Origin: JBOGZI01 sp050697275
GTDB taxonomy: Bacteria > Actinomycetota > Thermoleophilia > Solirubrobacterales > 70-9
DNA: 8,129 nucleotides
Reading direction: 5' to 3'
Assembly (NCBI GenBank): GCA_050697275.1
Contig: JBOGZI010000253.1
Span: 1-8,129 of the forward strand
The position numbers were made by a program, and so were the translations under genes. The notes under the pieces were generated by a model. It worked only from the letters and a program-made list of their open reading frames with translations. It made no database searches and was not told the origin of the DNA. Of the stretch, positions 1-6,064 are shown piece by piece. Each line of letters opens with the position of its first letter. The first letter of the stretch is position 1.

Positions 1-87
1 CAACTTCGACCGAAGACACGGCTCCCTCGGTCACAGGCCGCCCGGTGCTCGCTTAACGGAGCTGAACAACCTGGTTGGGTCTTACAG
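1..87. other. Intergenic flank with one short inverted repeat
   Basis: No coding region, tRNA or rRNA could be recognised here. The only structure seen is an inverted repeat, GACCGA at 8-13 and TCGGTC at 27-32, with a 13-nt loop. It lies about 55 bp beyond the stop codon of the minus-strand membrane-protein remnant, so it could be part of that gene's 3' end. There is no T-tract after it in either direction, so a terminator call is not supported. Confidence 0.3.
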
Positions 88-640
88 CTAGCTCGCCGGG
101 GGCTTCCCCTGGGCCCCCGCCGCAGCCCCCGAGGCGGCGCCCGTCACGGCTCCACGCACCCGATCCGTGAGCCCGACCTCGCGATTGAGGTCGTCCACCA
201 CCTGGATCAGCACGATGCTGAGCGCGAGGATGGTGACCAGCCCCGCGATGAAGGGGACGCCGAGCGCCAGCTCACCGTCCCCCGCGAAGGCGCCGGAGTC
301 CGTGTACAGCGCGCCGAAGGTGAGGGGCTGGAGCAGCGCGGTCACCGCGGCAAGCCAGCCGACCCACTGCGGCAGCAGCTCGCTGCGCAGGATCGTCAAC
401 GCCGCAGCCGCGAGCAGCGCCGACACGCCGGCGATTGCGGGCACCGCGGCGAGCACGAACCCGTCGTTGAAGGCCCTGGTCAGCTCTGGGATGACCTCGG
501 TAGGGCGATGGGCGGCCACCGCGGCGAGGGTGATCCCGACGAAGAACGCGGCCGTGGCGACGAGGCCGCCGCCGAAGGCGATCGTCGGCAGCCTCGGGCT
601 CCCGGACGCGACCCGCAGGGCGCTGACAGGCGTGCCCCAT
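88..640 (-). pseudogene. Remnant of a multi-pass membrane protein, N-terminus missing
   Basis: The reading frame ending in TAG at 88-90 encodes about 180 residues with four clear hydrophobic segments, separated by short loops such as LTRAFNDGF and LRSELLPQWVGW. The C-terminal tail is Ala/Gly-rich. The pattern resembles small actinobacterial integral membrane proteins of unknown function, in which a segment like 'LR...GSPRLPTIAFGGG' normally follows some 80 N-terminal residues with one or two more membrane helices. Here the recognisable frame begins near 627 and has no ATG, GTG or TTG nearby. A strong ribosome-binding sequence (GGAGG, 650-646) stands 5 nt before an ATG at 640-638, but that ATG is in another frame. 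Upstream lies only the antisense of the alcohol dehydrogenase. I infer 5' truncation, with or without a frameshift. A functional short protein with an unusual start cannot be excluded. Confidence 0.5.
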
Positions 641-702
641 ATGGGCCTCCTCTCTGAACCCTGGCTGGCCGCGATCCTAGTGAGTGGGGGGAGAATGGGG
701 CG
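641..702. promoter_or_regulatory. Divergent intergenic region with two ribosome-binding sites
   Basis: This 62-bp gap separates the minus-strand membrane-protein remnant from the plus-strand alcohol dehydrogenase. A GGAGG Shine-Dalgarno sequence faces left (650-646). A G-rich GGGGGAG sequence ending at 692 faces right, about 10 nt before the GTG start at 703. Promoters for the right-hand genes must lie here or in the remnant, but no convincing -10/-35 pair was seen. Confidence 0.4.
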
Positions 703-1704
703 GTGAAGGCGATGCTGCTCGAGCAGCCGCGGTCCCCCCTGCGCGAGGTCGAGATCGAGGAGCCCGCGCCTGAGGCCGGGCGGGTGGCGATCCGGGTCGC
801 GGCCTGCGGGGTCTGCCGGACCGACCTGCACGTGGTGGACGGCGAGCTGCCAGAGCCGAAGCTGCCGTTGATCCCCGGCCACCAGATCGTGGGCGTGGTG
901 GAGCGCTCGGGCGCGGGGAACCCGCGGTTCGCGGTCGGCGACCGCGTCGGTGTCCCCTGGCTCGGCTGGACCTGCGGTGAGTGCCGGTATTGCCGCTCCG
1001 GCCGGGAGAACCTCTGCCCGAGGGCGAGGTTCACCGGGTACGACCTCGACGGCGGCTACGCCGAGCTCGCTGTGGCCGACGAGCGTTACTGCTTCCCGAT
1101 CCCGCCCGAATTCTCCGATGTCCACGCGGCCCCGCTCCTCTGCGCCGGGCTGATCGGATACCGCTCGCTGCGGCTGGCGGGCGAGGGCGAGCGGCTGGGC
1201 CTCTACGGCTTCGGGGCCTCGGCCCACCTCATCTGCCAGGTGGCCGTGCACCAGGGCCGGAGCGTGTTCGCGCTGACGCGCGCCGGGGACTCGGAGGCGC
1301 AATCCCTGGCGCGCGAGCTCGGAGCGGAGTGGGCGGGGCCGGTCGGCGACCCCGAGGCGAGCGAGCTGGACGCGGCGATCATCTTCGCGCCCGCCGGCGA
1401 GCTGGTGCCGGAGGCGCTGCGGGCGACGGCACCGGGCGGGGTTGTCGTCTGCGCGGGCATCCACATGAGCGACATCCCTTCGTTCCCGTACGAGATCCTC
1501 TGGGAGGAGCGGACCCTGCGCTCGGTGGCGAACCTCACCCGCCTGGACGGCCGGGAGTTCATGGCCCTGGCTCCCGAGGTGCCGGTGCAAACCGAGGTGA
1601 AGGTTTACCCGCTCGAGCAGGCGAACTCGGCGCTCGATGACCTACGTCACGGTAGGGTTCGAGGAGCCGCCGTACTCTCCGTCGGTGATCGTGGCCCCGC
1701 CTGA
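703..1704 (+). CDS. Zinc-dependent alcohol dehydrogenase (MDR superfamily, TIGR02822/AdhA-like)
   Basis: A 333-residue medium-chain dehydrogenase/reductase that should interconvert alcohols and aldehydes with NAD(P) in the cytoplasm. The N-terminal GroES-like domain has the catalytic zinc region C38-G-V-C-R-T-D-L-H and the G59-H60 motif. The four structural-zinc cysteines are at 91, 94, 97 and 105 (CGECRYC, then C105). C147, in PLLCAG, is the expected third catalytic-zinc ligand. The Rossmann nucleotide-binding loop is GFGASAH at 169-175. Length and motif layout match the AdhA-like 'zinc-binding alcohol dehydrogenase family' of actinobacteria. The GTG start at 703 is chosen because it has a G-rich Shine-Dalgarno sequence and begins at the usual MKAMLLE motif. 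One oddity is GHQ in place of the common GHE, so the conserved Glu near the catalytic zinc is Gln61. The cupin gene follows after 22 nt and is probably co-transcribed. The physiological substrate cannot be told. Confidence 0.9.
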   Translation: MKAMLLEQPRSPLREVEIEEPAPEAGRVAIRVAACGVCRTDLHVVDGELPEPKLPLIPGHQIVGVVERSGAGNPRFAVGDRVGVPWLGWTCGECRYCRSGRENLCPRARFTGYDLDGGYAELAVADERYCFPIPPEFSDVHAAPLLCAGLIGYRSLRLAGEGERLGLYGFGASAHLICQVAVHQGRSVFALTRAGDSEAQSLARELGAEWAGPVGDPEASELDAAIIFAPAGELVPEALRATAPGGVVVCAGIHMSDIPSFPYEILWEERTLRSVANLTRLDGREFMALAPEVPVQTEVKVYPLEQANSALDDLRHGRVRGAAVLSVGDRGPA

Positions 1705-1726
1705 GGGGCCGGGGAGAGGAAACCGA

Positions 1727-2146
1727 ATGGCAGACGTGACCGTCAAGCGCATCGAGGACTTCGAGGCGATCTTCGGGGGCGGCTTCCGACGGGTGCGCGC
1801 GGGACTCGGCGTCACCTCGTTCGGGATCGCGGTGATGGACCTGCCGCCCAACTTCGAGCATTACCCCGAGCACGATCAGACCCACGACGACCAGGAGGAG
1901 GTCTACACCCCCCTCTCGGGCCGGGTGGTGCTGCGCGTTGGTGGGGAGGACCACGAGCTCGAGCCCGGGGTGTTCGCCCGCGTGGGCGCGACGGAGAAGC
2001 GCAAGCTGATCACGGGCGATGAGCCGGCGCGGGTGCTGGCGATGGGAGCGATCCCGGGTCGGGCCTACGAGCCCCCGGAGTTCACCTACGAGGGCGCCGC
2101 GGCCCCGCCGATGGCGAAGGAGAAGGCCGACGCCAGTACGGCCTAG
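1727..2146 (+). CDS. Small cupin-domain protein
   Basis: A 139-residue single-domain cupin. The metal-site motif is visible as H49-x3-H53-x3-E57-E58-V-Y, followed by G65 and the second-strand segment RVGGEDHELEPG (residues 70-81). This is the usual layout of cupin_2 beta-barrels, with His/Glu ligands for a divalent metal. The ATG at 1727 is preferred over an in-frame ATG 30 codons upstream: it has a strong purine-rich Shine-Dalgarno sequence (GGGGAGAGGA, 1711-1720), and the longer version would overlap the end of the dehydrogenase with a non-conserved extension. The last 20 or so residues are Ala/Pro/Lys-rich and probably disordered. The gene lies 22 nt after the dehydrogenase on the same strand and is probably in its operon. 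Cupins of this size do many things (isomerases, dioxygenases, sensors), so no reaction is assigned. Confidence 0.85.
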   Translation: MADVTVKRIEDFEAIFGGGFRRVRAGLGVTSFGIAVMDLPPNFEHYPEHDQTHDDQEEVYTPLSGRVVLRVGGEDHELEPGVFARVGATEKRKLITGDEPARVLAMGAIPGRAYEPPEFTYEGAAAPPMAKEKADASTA

Positions 2147-2168
2147 CGGCCCGCGCCCCACCGGCTAG
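2143..2168. terminator. Possible bidirectional stem-loop between convergent genes
   Basis: The cupin and cofE genes converge with only 18 bp between their stop codons. The two TAG stops sit in the arms of an inverted repeat: CTAGC at 2143-2147 and GCTAG at 2164-2168. The stem can be extended by GG/CC with one bulged G, leaving an 11-nt loop. The symmetry would serve transcripts from either side. There is no T-tract, so this is a candidate only. Confidence 0.25.
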
Positions 2169-2914
2169 CGGAAGAGGTCCTCCTCCTCCGGCCGCCGGAG
2201 CGCGGCGGCTCCGGGCCCCGCCTCGGCCGTGACCAGCGCGCCGAGCCCCGAGACCACCGCCCCGGGCACCCCCGAGTCCTTCTCGCGGGCCAGGTCCGCC
2301 GCCGCCGCCAGCTCGTCGGCGACCGCGATCACGGTGGCCGAGAGCCTCCGCCCCCGCTGATCGGCCCGCTCCCGCCAGTCCTGGAGCGGTACCAGCCCGG
2401 CGCATCCGATCGCCACGTCGGACTGGCCGAGCCTCCAGGCCCTGCCGAAGCTGTCGGCGATCACCACCGCGGGGCTCGCGCCCGAGGCGGCCGCGACCTG
2501 CTCGCGGATCCGCCGCGCGGAGGCATCCGGATTGGCGGGCAGCAGCGCCACCCAGCCCTCTTCGAGGTTGGAGGCGTCGATCCCCGCGTTGGCGCAGACC
2601 CAGCCCCCCTTGGTGCGCGTGATCAGGACGCCGCGCTCGGCGCGGAGCAACTCGTGCGCCTCCGAGAGGACGAGCTCGACCAGGGCCGGGTCCTTGCCGA
2701 GCTCCGCCGCCAGCTCCCTGGCGCGCCCTCCGGGCTCGACCTCCGCCAGGCGGCGGAGCCGGCCCTCCGCCTTCGAGACCACCTTCTGCGAGAGGACGAC
2801 GATCTCGTCCGGGGCCGGGCGCTCGGACTCGACCACGAGCCGCCCCAGGTCGTCGCCCTCGGCAACCTCCGGCAGGCCCCTCAGCGGTCGTATGCGCAGC
2901 TCCCGTCCGGACAA
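2165..2914 (-). CDS. cofE: Coenzyme F420-0:L-glutamate ligase CofE (FbiB N-terminal domain type)
   Basis: A 249-residue protein matching the CofE ligase, which adds L-glutamates to F420-0 using GTP to build the polyglutamate tail in the cytoplasm. Family motifs are all present: VVLSQKVVSKAEGR at 39-52, GGWVCANAGIDASN at 103-116, DSFGRAWRLGQSDVAIG at 154-170 and the later DELAAAADLAREK segment. The length equals archaeal CofE. Mycobacterial FbiB is about 450 residues because of a C-terminal FMN nitroreductase-like domain that reduces dehydro-F420-0; that domain is absent here. The start is TTG at 2914-2912, 11 nt after the cofC stop. It gives the usual short N-terminus before the LRGLPEV segment; the next start candidate (GTG, residue 27) would cut into the conserved region. 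There is no Shine-Dalgarno sequence, because a GC-rich hairpin fills that space. It is the last gene of the F420 operon. Confidence 0.93.
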   Translation of the reverse strand: MSGRELRIRPLRGLPEVAEGDDLGRLVVESERPAPDEIVVLSQKVVSKAEGRLRRLAEVEPGGRARELAAELGKDPALVELVLSEAHELLRAERGVLITRTKGGWVCANAGIDASNLEEGWVALLPANPDASARRIREQVAAASGASPAVVIADSFGRAWRLGQSDVAIGCAGLVPLQDWRERADQRGRRLSATVIAVADELAAAADLAREKDSGVPGAVVSGLGALVTAEAGPGAAALRRPEEEDLFR

Positions 2915-2917
2915 GGA

Positions 2918-2940
2918 GCGGCGGCTCAGGCAGCCGCCGT
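2918..2940 (-). promoter_or_regulatory. Perfect hairpin over the cofC stop, just before the cofE start
   Basis: The arms CGGCGGCT (2919-2926) and AGCCGCCG (2932-2939) form a perfect 8-bp stem with a 5-nt loop, extendable by one G-U pair. In the mRNA the cofC stop codon (2928-2926) lies at the loop/stem border. The hairpin ends 4 nt before the TTG start of cofE, where a Shine-Dalgarno sequence would normally be. This arrangement suits coupled translation, with the ribosome finishing cofC, opening the stem and restarting at cofE. The pairing is seen in the sequence; the role is inferred, and GC-rich alanine codons could produce it by chance. Confidence 0.4.
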
Positions 2941-3594
2941 CTCAGCCGGCGCGCCGAGCTCCCAGAGCAGCGACGCGGTGCGCGGCGCCCGCTCCGGGTC
3001 GAGGAGCAGGCGGTCGCGAAGCTCGGCCATGTCCTCGGGCGTGTCGAGATCGATCGCGAGGGAGTCGATCTCCTCCAGCGAGAAGCTGACGTTCGCGGCC
3101 CGGGCGCGGCCGACGTGGCGGGCGCAGCTGTCCGGCCCGAACGCCGGTGCGAAGGCGGTGGGCGGGCAGAGGACGAGCGCGTTGGTGCCGGTCCGGTGCC
3201 GGTCCGGGACGATCAGCGCCGTTCGGGGGGAGTGCCCGAGGTGCCAGTCGAGCTCCTCCGGGTCGAGCAGGGGACAGTCGGCGGGCAGCATCGCCACCCG
3301 CTCCGCACCCCGCTCGAGCGCCATCTGGGCGCCCGCCGAGGCTGCCTCCGAGTGACCCGCGTCGCTCTCCTGCACCAGCACCTCGTGGCCGAACCAGCGC
3401 GCATTTCGCGCGACGGCGGGCTCCGCGGTGACCACGAGCAGCTCGTCCAGCGTGCGGCAGCGACGCAGCTTGGCGAGCGTGTCGAGATACATCGCCTCGG
3501 CCACCTGGCGCCTCGCGTCCGGCGAGAGCGCACCCTCGAGTCGCCGCTTCGCTGCGGTGAGCCGCTTGACGGGAATGATCGCGGTCGTCTTCAA
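2926..3594 (-). CDS. cofC: CofC/FbiD guanylyltransferase (2-phospholactate or phosphoenolpyruvate)
   Basis: A 222-residue nucleotidyltransferase of the MobA-like GT-A fold. It activates a three-carbon phosphate (2-phospho-L-lactate in archaea, phosphoenolpyruvate in mycobacterial FbiD) with GTP, to make the donor used by CofD. Visible motifs are the N-terminal nucleotide-binding IIPVKRLTAAKRRLEG (6-21), the metal-binding LPADCPLLDPEEL (103-115), and PDRHRTGTNALVL (130-142) with FGPDSCARH (152-160), which are hallmarks of the family. The start is TTG at 3594-3592, supported by GGGAG (3606-3602) 7 nt upstream and by the motif MKTTAIIPVKRL. It follows cofD after a 60-nt gap, the longest in the operon, and runs almost into cofE. 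The C-terminal 20 residues are Ala/Glu-rich and extend past the conserved fold. Which three-carbon substrate is used cannot be read from the sequence with certainty. Confidence 0.92.
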   Translation of the reverse strand: MKTTAIIPVKRLTAAKRRLEGALSPDARRQVAEAMYLDTLAKLRRCRTLDELLVVTAEPAVARNARWFGHEVLVQESDAGHSEAASAGAQMALERGAERVAMLPADCPLLDPEELDWHLGHSPRTALIVPDRHRTGTNALVLCPPTAFAPAFGPDSCARHVGRARAANVSFSLEEIDSLAIDLDTPEDMAELRDRLLLDPERAPRTASLLWELGAPAETAAA

Positions 3595-3654
3595 GTGTGT
3601 GCTCCCATCTCCGCTCAGGCTAACGGCTCTCGACCTACCCCGGTCGGGGTCCTG
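3595..3654 (-). promoter_or_regulatory. cofD-cofC spacer with small hairpin and possible internal -10
   Basis: This 60-nt spacer is the only sizeable gap in the F420 operon. Just after the cofD stop it has a short stem, ACCCC (3637-3641) with GGGGT (3646-3650), closing a 4-nt loop. Further on, read on the minus strand, is TAGCCT (3622-3617), which fits the TANNNT -10 pattern, then the GGGAG ribosome-binding site for cofC. No -35 match was found. It may hold a weak internal promoter or a processing site; the evidence is thin. Confidence 0.25.
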
Positions 3655-4593
3655 TCAAACGGATCGGCCGATTCGCTCCGCCAGCTCCAGCGAACGTTCG
3701 GCCAGGCGCCGCCTGCCTCGCCCGCCCTCCATCAGGGTGGGGCAGCGAAGGATCTCGATTCCGACCGGGGGGTCGTCGGGGTCATCCTGGTCGCAGACCA
3801 TCCCCTCGATCAGCCCCTCATAGAGCGAGGCCGCCCCGGCGGCGGTCGAGGGCCGGCCGATCGCCCGCATGAAGGCGTCGGTCGGCCCCTTGACCACCTC
3901 GCCCGCGACATAGGGGCTGACGGCGATCACCGGGGCGTCCGCGGCGGCGATCGCCCCCCGCAGTGCGGCGACCGCGAGGATCGGCCCGATCGAGATCACC
4001 GGGTTGGAGGGGCCGATCACGATCGCCTCCGCCGAAGCGATCGCCTCGCTCACCTCGGGCGTCGGTTGGGCCGCGTCGATCCCCTCCAGCTCCACCGCCT
4101 CGATCGGCGGCTCGGCGCGGTCGGCGATCAGGAACTGCTGGATGCCGCGCCATCCCGCCGGGGTGCGGACCCGCGTGCGGACCGGCTCCTCGCACATCGG
4201 CAGCACCGCGGCCTCGAGCCCGAGGGCGCGGGCGATCTGCGCCTGGGCGTCGGTGCGGCGCCCGCCCGCCGCGATGAAGTCGCGGCGGTAGAGGCAGGTG
4301 GCCAGATCGCGGTCGGAGAGCTGGAACCAGTCCGGGGCGCCGAGCTTGACCAGCCGCTCGAAGACGGTGAAGGAATCGTCGCGGAGGCCCCAGCCGCGCT
4401 CCTCGTCGATCTCGCCCGAGAGCCAGTAGGCGATCAGGTCGGGATCGGGAGAGACGTCCACGCCGAGCACCTCGATGTCGTCCGCGGAGTTGGCGATCAC
4501 AGTGAGGCCGCGGCCGAGGAGCTGCCGCATCCCCTCGGCCAGCTTCGCGCCGCCCGTCCCTCCGGCGAGGATCACGCAGCGCTCGATGGCCAC
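3655..4593 (-). CDS. cofD: CofD/FbiA 2-phospho-L-lactate (or enolpyruvyl) transferase
   Basis: A 312-residue protein of the CofD family. It transfers the phospho-three-carbon unit from the guanylylated donor made by CofC to the deazaflavin Fo, giving F420-0 or dehydro-F420-0 plus GMP. Motifs in order: the N-terminal glycine-rich loop ILAGGTGGAKLAEG (8-21), ANSADDIEVLG (34-44) with the Asp pair 38-39 expected to bind Mg2+, the segment ERGWGLRDDSF (65-75), LSDRDLATCLYR (92-103), and GPSNPVISIGPI (194-205). The length is normal for the family. GTG at 4593-4591 is chosen because it lies 9 nt after the npdG stop and begins immediately before the glycine-rich loop; the sequence just upstream is only weakly Shine-Dalgarno-like (GGCGGCGG), so translational coupling to npdG is likely. 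It is the second gene in the operon. I see no damage. Confidence 0.95.
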   Translation of the reverse strand: MAIERCVILAGGTGGAKLAEGMRQLLGRGLTVIANSADDIEVLGVDVSPDPDLIAYWLSGEIDEERGWGLRDDSFTVFERLVKLGAPDWFQLSDRDLATCLYRRDFIAAGGRRTDAQAQIARALGLEAAVLPMCEEPVRTRVRTPAGWRGIQQFLIADRAEPPIEAVELEGIDAAQPTPEVSEAIASAEAIVIGPSNPVISIGPILAVAALRGAIAAADAPVIAVSPYVAGEVVKGPTDAFMRAIGRPSTAAGAASLYEGLIEGMVCDQDDPDDPPVGIEILRCPTLMEGGRGRRRLAERSLELAERIGRSV

Positions 4594-4602
4594 TGCCGCC
4601 GC

Positions 4603-5286
4603 CTACGACCAGTGGTCGCCGTTCGGCAACCCGGTGATCCCGATGCCGGCGTGGGTCTTGTAGCGCGCGTTGATCGCAATCAGCATCGGGGTGAGGGTCT
4701 CGACGATGCGCGCCATCTCGAGCGGTCCCGCGTTGACGGCACGCAGGCCGTCCACGCACTCGATCAGCTCCGCGACGCGGGCCTTGTCCGCCTTGCGCTC
4801 GCCGCAGACCAGCACGTCCTCGCCGATCTCGCCCCCCTCGGCGAGGGCTGCCGCGCTGACGGTATGAAGAGCGGAGACGACGGTGACGCCGTCCGGGACC
4901 ATCTCCTGGGCCTGCTGTGCCGCCGATCCCTGCCAGACGCCGACGGTCCTGGTCGCCTTGCCGCTCACGGCCGCCGCCGTCGGCACCGTGCAGTCGACCA
5001 GGATCTGCCCCTCGTCCAGCGCGTCCTTCAGGTTCGTGAGGGTCTCCGACTGCGCCCGGAAGGGGACGGTGAGGAAGACGATCGGGCCTCGGCCCGCCGC
5101 CTCGGAGTTCTCGAGCCCCTCGACCTCGGCATCGCCGACCTCGGCCCGCACCCGCTCGGCCGCCTCCGCCGCGCGCTCGGCCTTGCGCGAACCGATCACC
5201 ACCTGCTGGCCGGCGCGGGCCCAGCGCACGGCCAGCCCGTAGCCGAGGGCCCCGGTGCCCCCGATGATCGGTACTGGCTCCGCCAT
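4603..5286 (-). CDS. npdG: F420-dependent NADP reductase NpdG (FNO)
   Basis: A 227-residue NADPH:F420 oxidoreductase, which passes hydride between F420H2 and NADP+ in the cytoplasm. The N-terminal Rossmann motif IIGGTGALGYGLAVRWA (7-23) is followed by the strand and loop VVIGSRKAER (29-38), where Ser33/Arg34 match the family's recognition of the NADP 2'-phosphate. Other family features are the VFLTVPF segment, the VDCTVP segment and the C-terminal GITGLPNGDHW. The length fits the approximately 220-residue family. The ATG at 5286-5284 begins right before the Rossmann strand; the open frame continues upstream only into the antisense of the SDR. The gene is the first of the F420 operon. A -10-like TAGCTT lies 8 nt before the ATG, so the transcript may be leaderless. 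Placing this reductase first implies that the operon also links F420 to NADP(H). Confidence 0.93.
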   Translation of the reverse strand: MAEPVPIIGGTGALGYGLAVRWARAGQQVVIGSRKAERAAEAAERVRAEVGDAEVEGLENSEAAGRGPIVFLTVPFRAQSETLTNLKDALDEGQILVDCTVPTAAAVSGKATRTVGVWQGSAAQQAQEMVPDGVTVVSALHTVSAAALAEGGEIGEDVLVCGERKADKARVAELIECVDGLRAVNAGPLEMARIVETLTPMLIAINARYKTHAGIGITGLPNGDHWS

Positions 5287-5329
5287 CGCGCGGCAAGCTA
5301 CACGGCGCCGGGAATAGGCTCCCTGCCGG
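5287..5329. promoter_or_regulatory. Divergent promoter pair, probably leaderless in both directions
   Basis: This 43-bp gap separates the divergent npdG and SDR genes. On the minus strand TAGCTT (5300-5295) stands 8 nt before the npdG ATG. On the plus strand TAGGCT (5315-5320) stands 9 nt before the SDR ATG. Both fit the actinobacterial -10 pattern TANNNT at the distance that places transcription start on the A of the ATG. Neither gene has a Shine-Dalgarno sequence, which agrees with leaderless translation. No clear -35 boxes were found. The motifs are seen; their activity is inferred. Confidence 0.5.
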
Positions 5330-6064
5330 ATGAGGCTGGAGGCCCGAAAAGCCCTGGTCACGGGCGGCGCGAGCGGGATCGGCGCCGCGATCGCTCGGCG
5401 GCTGGCCGCCGAGGGCGCCGCGGTGATGATCGGCGACATCGACCTCGAGGGCGCCGGCAAGGTGGCGGCCGAGATCTCCGGCGAGGCGGTGGAGCTCGAC
5501 GTCGCGGATCTCGACTCCGCGCGGGCCGCGATCGAGGGCGCGGGGACGCTCGACATCCTGGTCAACAACGCGGGCCTCGACGAGTTCGGGTTCTTCGCCC
5601 AGACCACCCAGGAGCAGTGGCGGCGGGTGATCGACGTCAACCTCTACGGGGTGCTCAACTGCACCCACGCCGCGCTCGGCCCGATGCAGGAGGCCGGCTA
5701 CGGGCGGCTGGTCAACATCGCCTCCGAGGCGGGCCGGGTCGGCTCGAAGGGCTCGGGCGTCTACTCGGCCGCCAAGGGCGGGGTGATCGCCTTCACCAAG
5801 GTGATGGCGCGAGAGGGGGCGCGGTTCGGGATCACCGCCAACGCGATCGCACCGGGGCCGATCGAGACCCCGCTGCTGATGGCGGCGAAGGAGTTCGGCG
5901 AGCTGGGCGAGAAGATCATCGAGACGATGAAGTCCGGGACGCAGCTGCGCAGGCTCGGCACTCCCGACGAGGTCGCCGCGGCGGTTGCCTTCCTCGCCTC
6001 CGACGACGCCTCCTACATCACCGGCGAGACGCTCGGCGTCTCCGGCGGGCTGGGGATGGTCTGA
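5330..6064 (+). CDS. Short-chain dehydrogenase/reductase, BadH-like
   Basis: A 244-residue classical SDR. The cofactor motif TGGASGIG is at 11-18, Asp36 at the end of the second strand points to NAD(H) over NADP(H), NNAG is at 79-82, and the catalytic residues are N104, S132, Y145 and K149 (YSAAK). The C-terminal ITGETLGVSGGLGMV is the usual end of the family. From memory the overall sequence is closest in style to BadH, 2-hydroxycyclohexanecarboxyl-CoA dehydrogenase, particularly around NNAGLDEFGFF, VNIASEAGRVGS and the PGPIETPLL segment. Similar proteins are also annotated as 3-oxoacyl-ACP or 3-hydroxyacyl-CoA dehydrogenases, so a hydroxyacyl thioester substrate is plausible but not proven. 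The ATG at 5330 is immediately before the first strand and 9 nt after a -10-like element. A thioesterase gene follows at once, supporting an acyl-CoA role for the pair. Confidence 0.88.
   Translation: MRLEARKALVTGGASGIGAAIARRLAAEGAAVMIGDIDLEGAGKVAAEISGEAVELDVADLDSARAAIEGAGTLDILVNNAGLDEFGFFAQTTQEQWRRVIDVNLYGVLNCTHAALGPMQEAGYGRLVNIASEAGRVGSKGSGVYSAAKGGVIAFTKVMAREGARFGITANAIAPGPIETPLLMAAKEFGELGEKIIETMKSGTQLRRLGTPDEVAAAVAFLASDDASYITGETLGVSGGLGMV

Noticed and set aside
167..706. A 179-codon plus-strand frame opposite the membrane-protein remnant
   Set aside because: Its Ser/Ala/Thr-rich translation lacks domain features, while the opposite strand encodes clear hydrophobic segments.
3184..3205. 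A perfect 11-bp tandem repeat (GGTGCCGGTCC twice) inside cofC
   Set aside because: It encodes the conserved PDRHRTGTN motif. An 11-bp duplication would break the frame, which is intact, so the repeat is most likely a coincidence of codon choice.
3591..3608. A five-codon ATG frame ending in a TGA that overlaps the cofC TTG start
   Set aside because: Its ATG has no usable ribosome-binding site at a proper distance, while the cofC TTG has GGGAG at 7 nt; probably chance.
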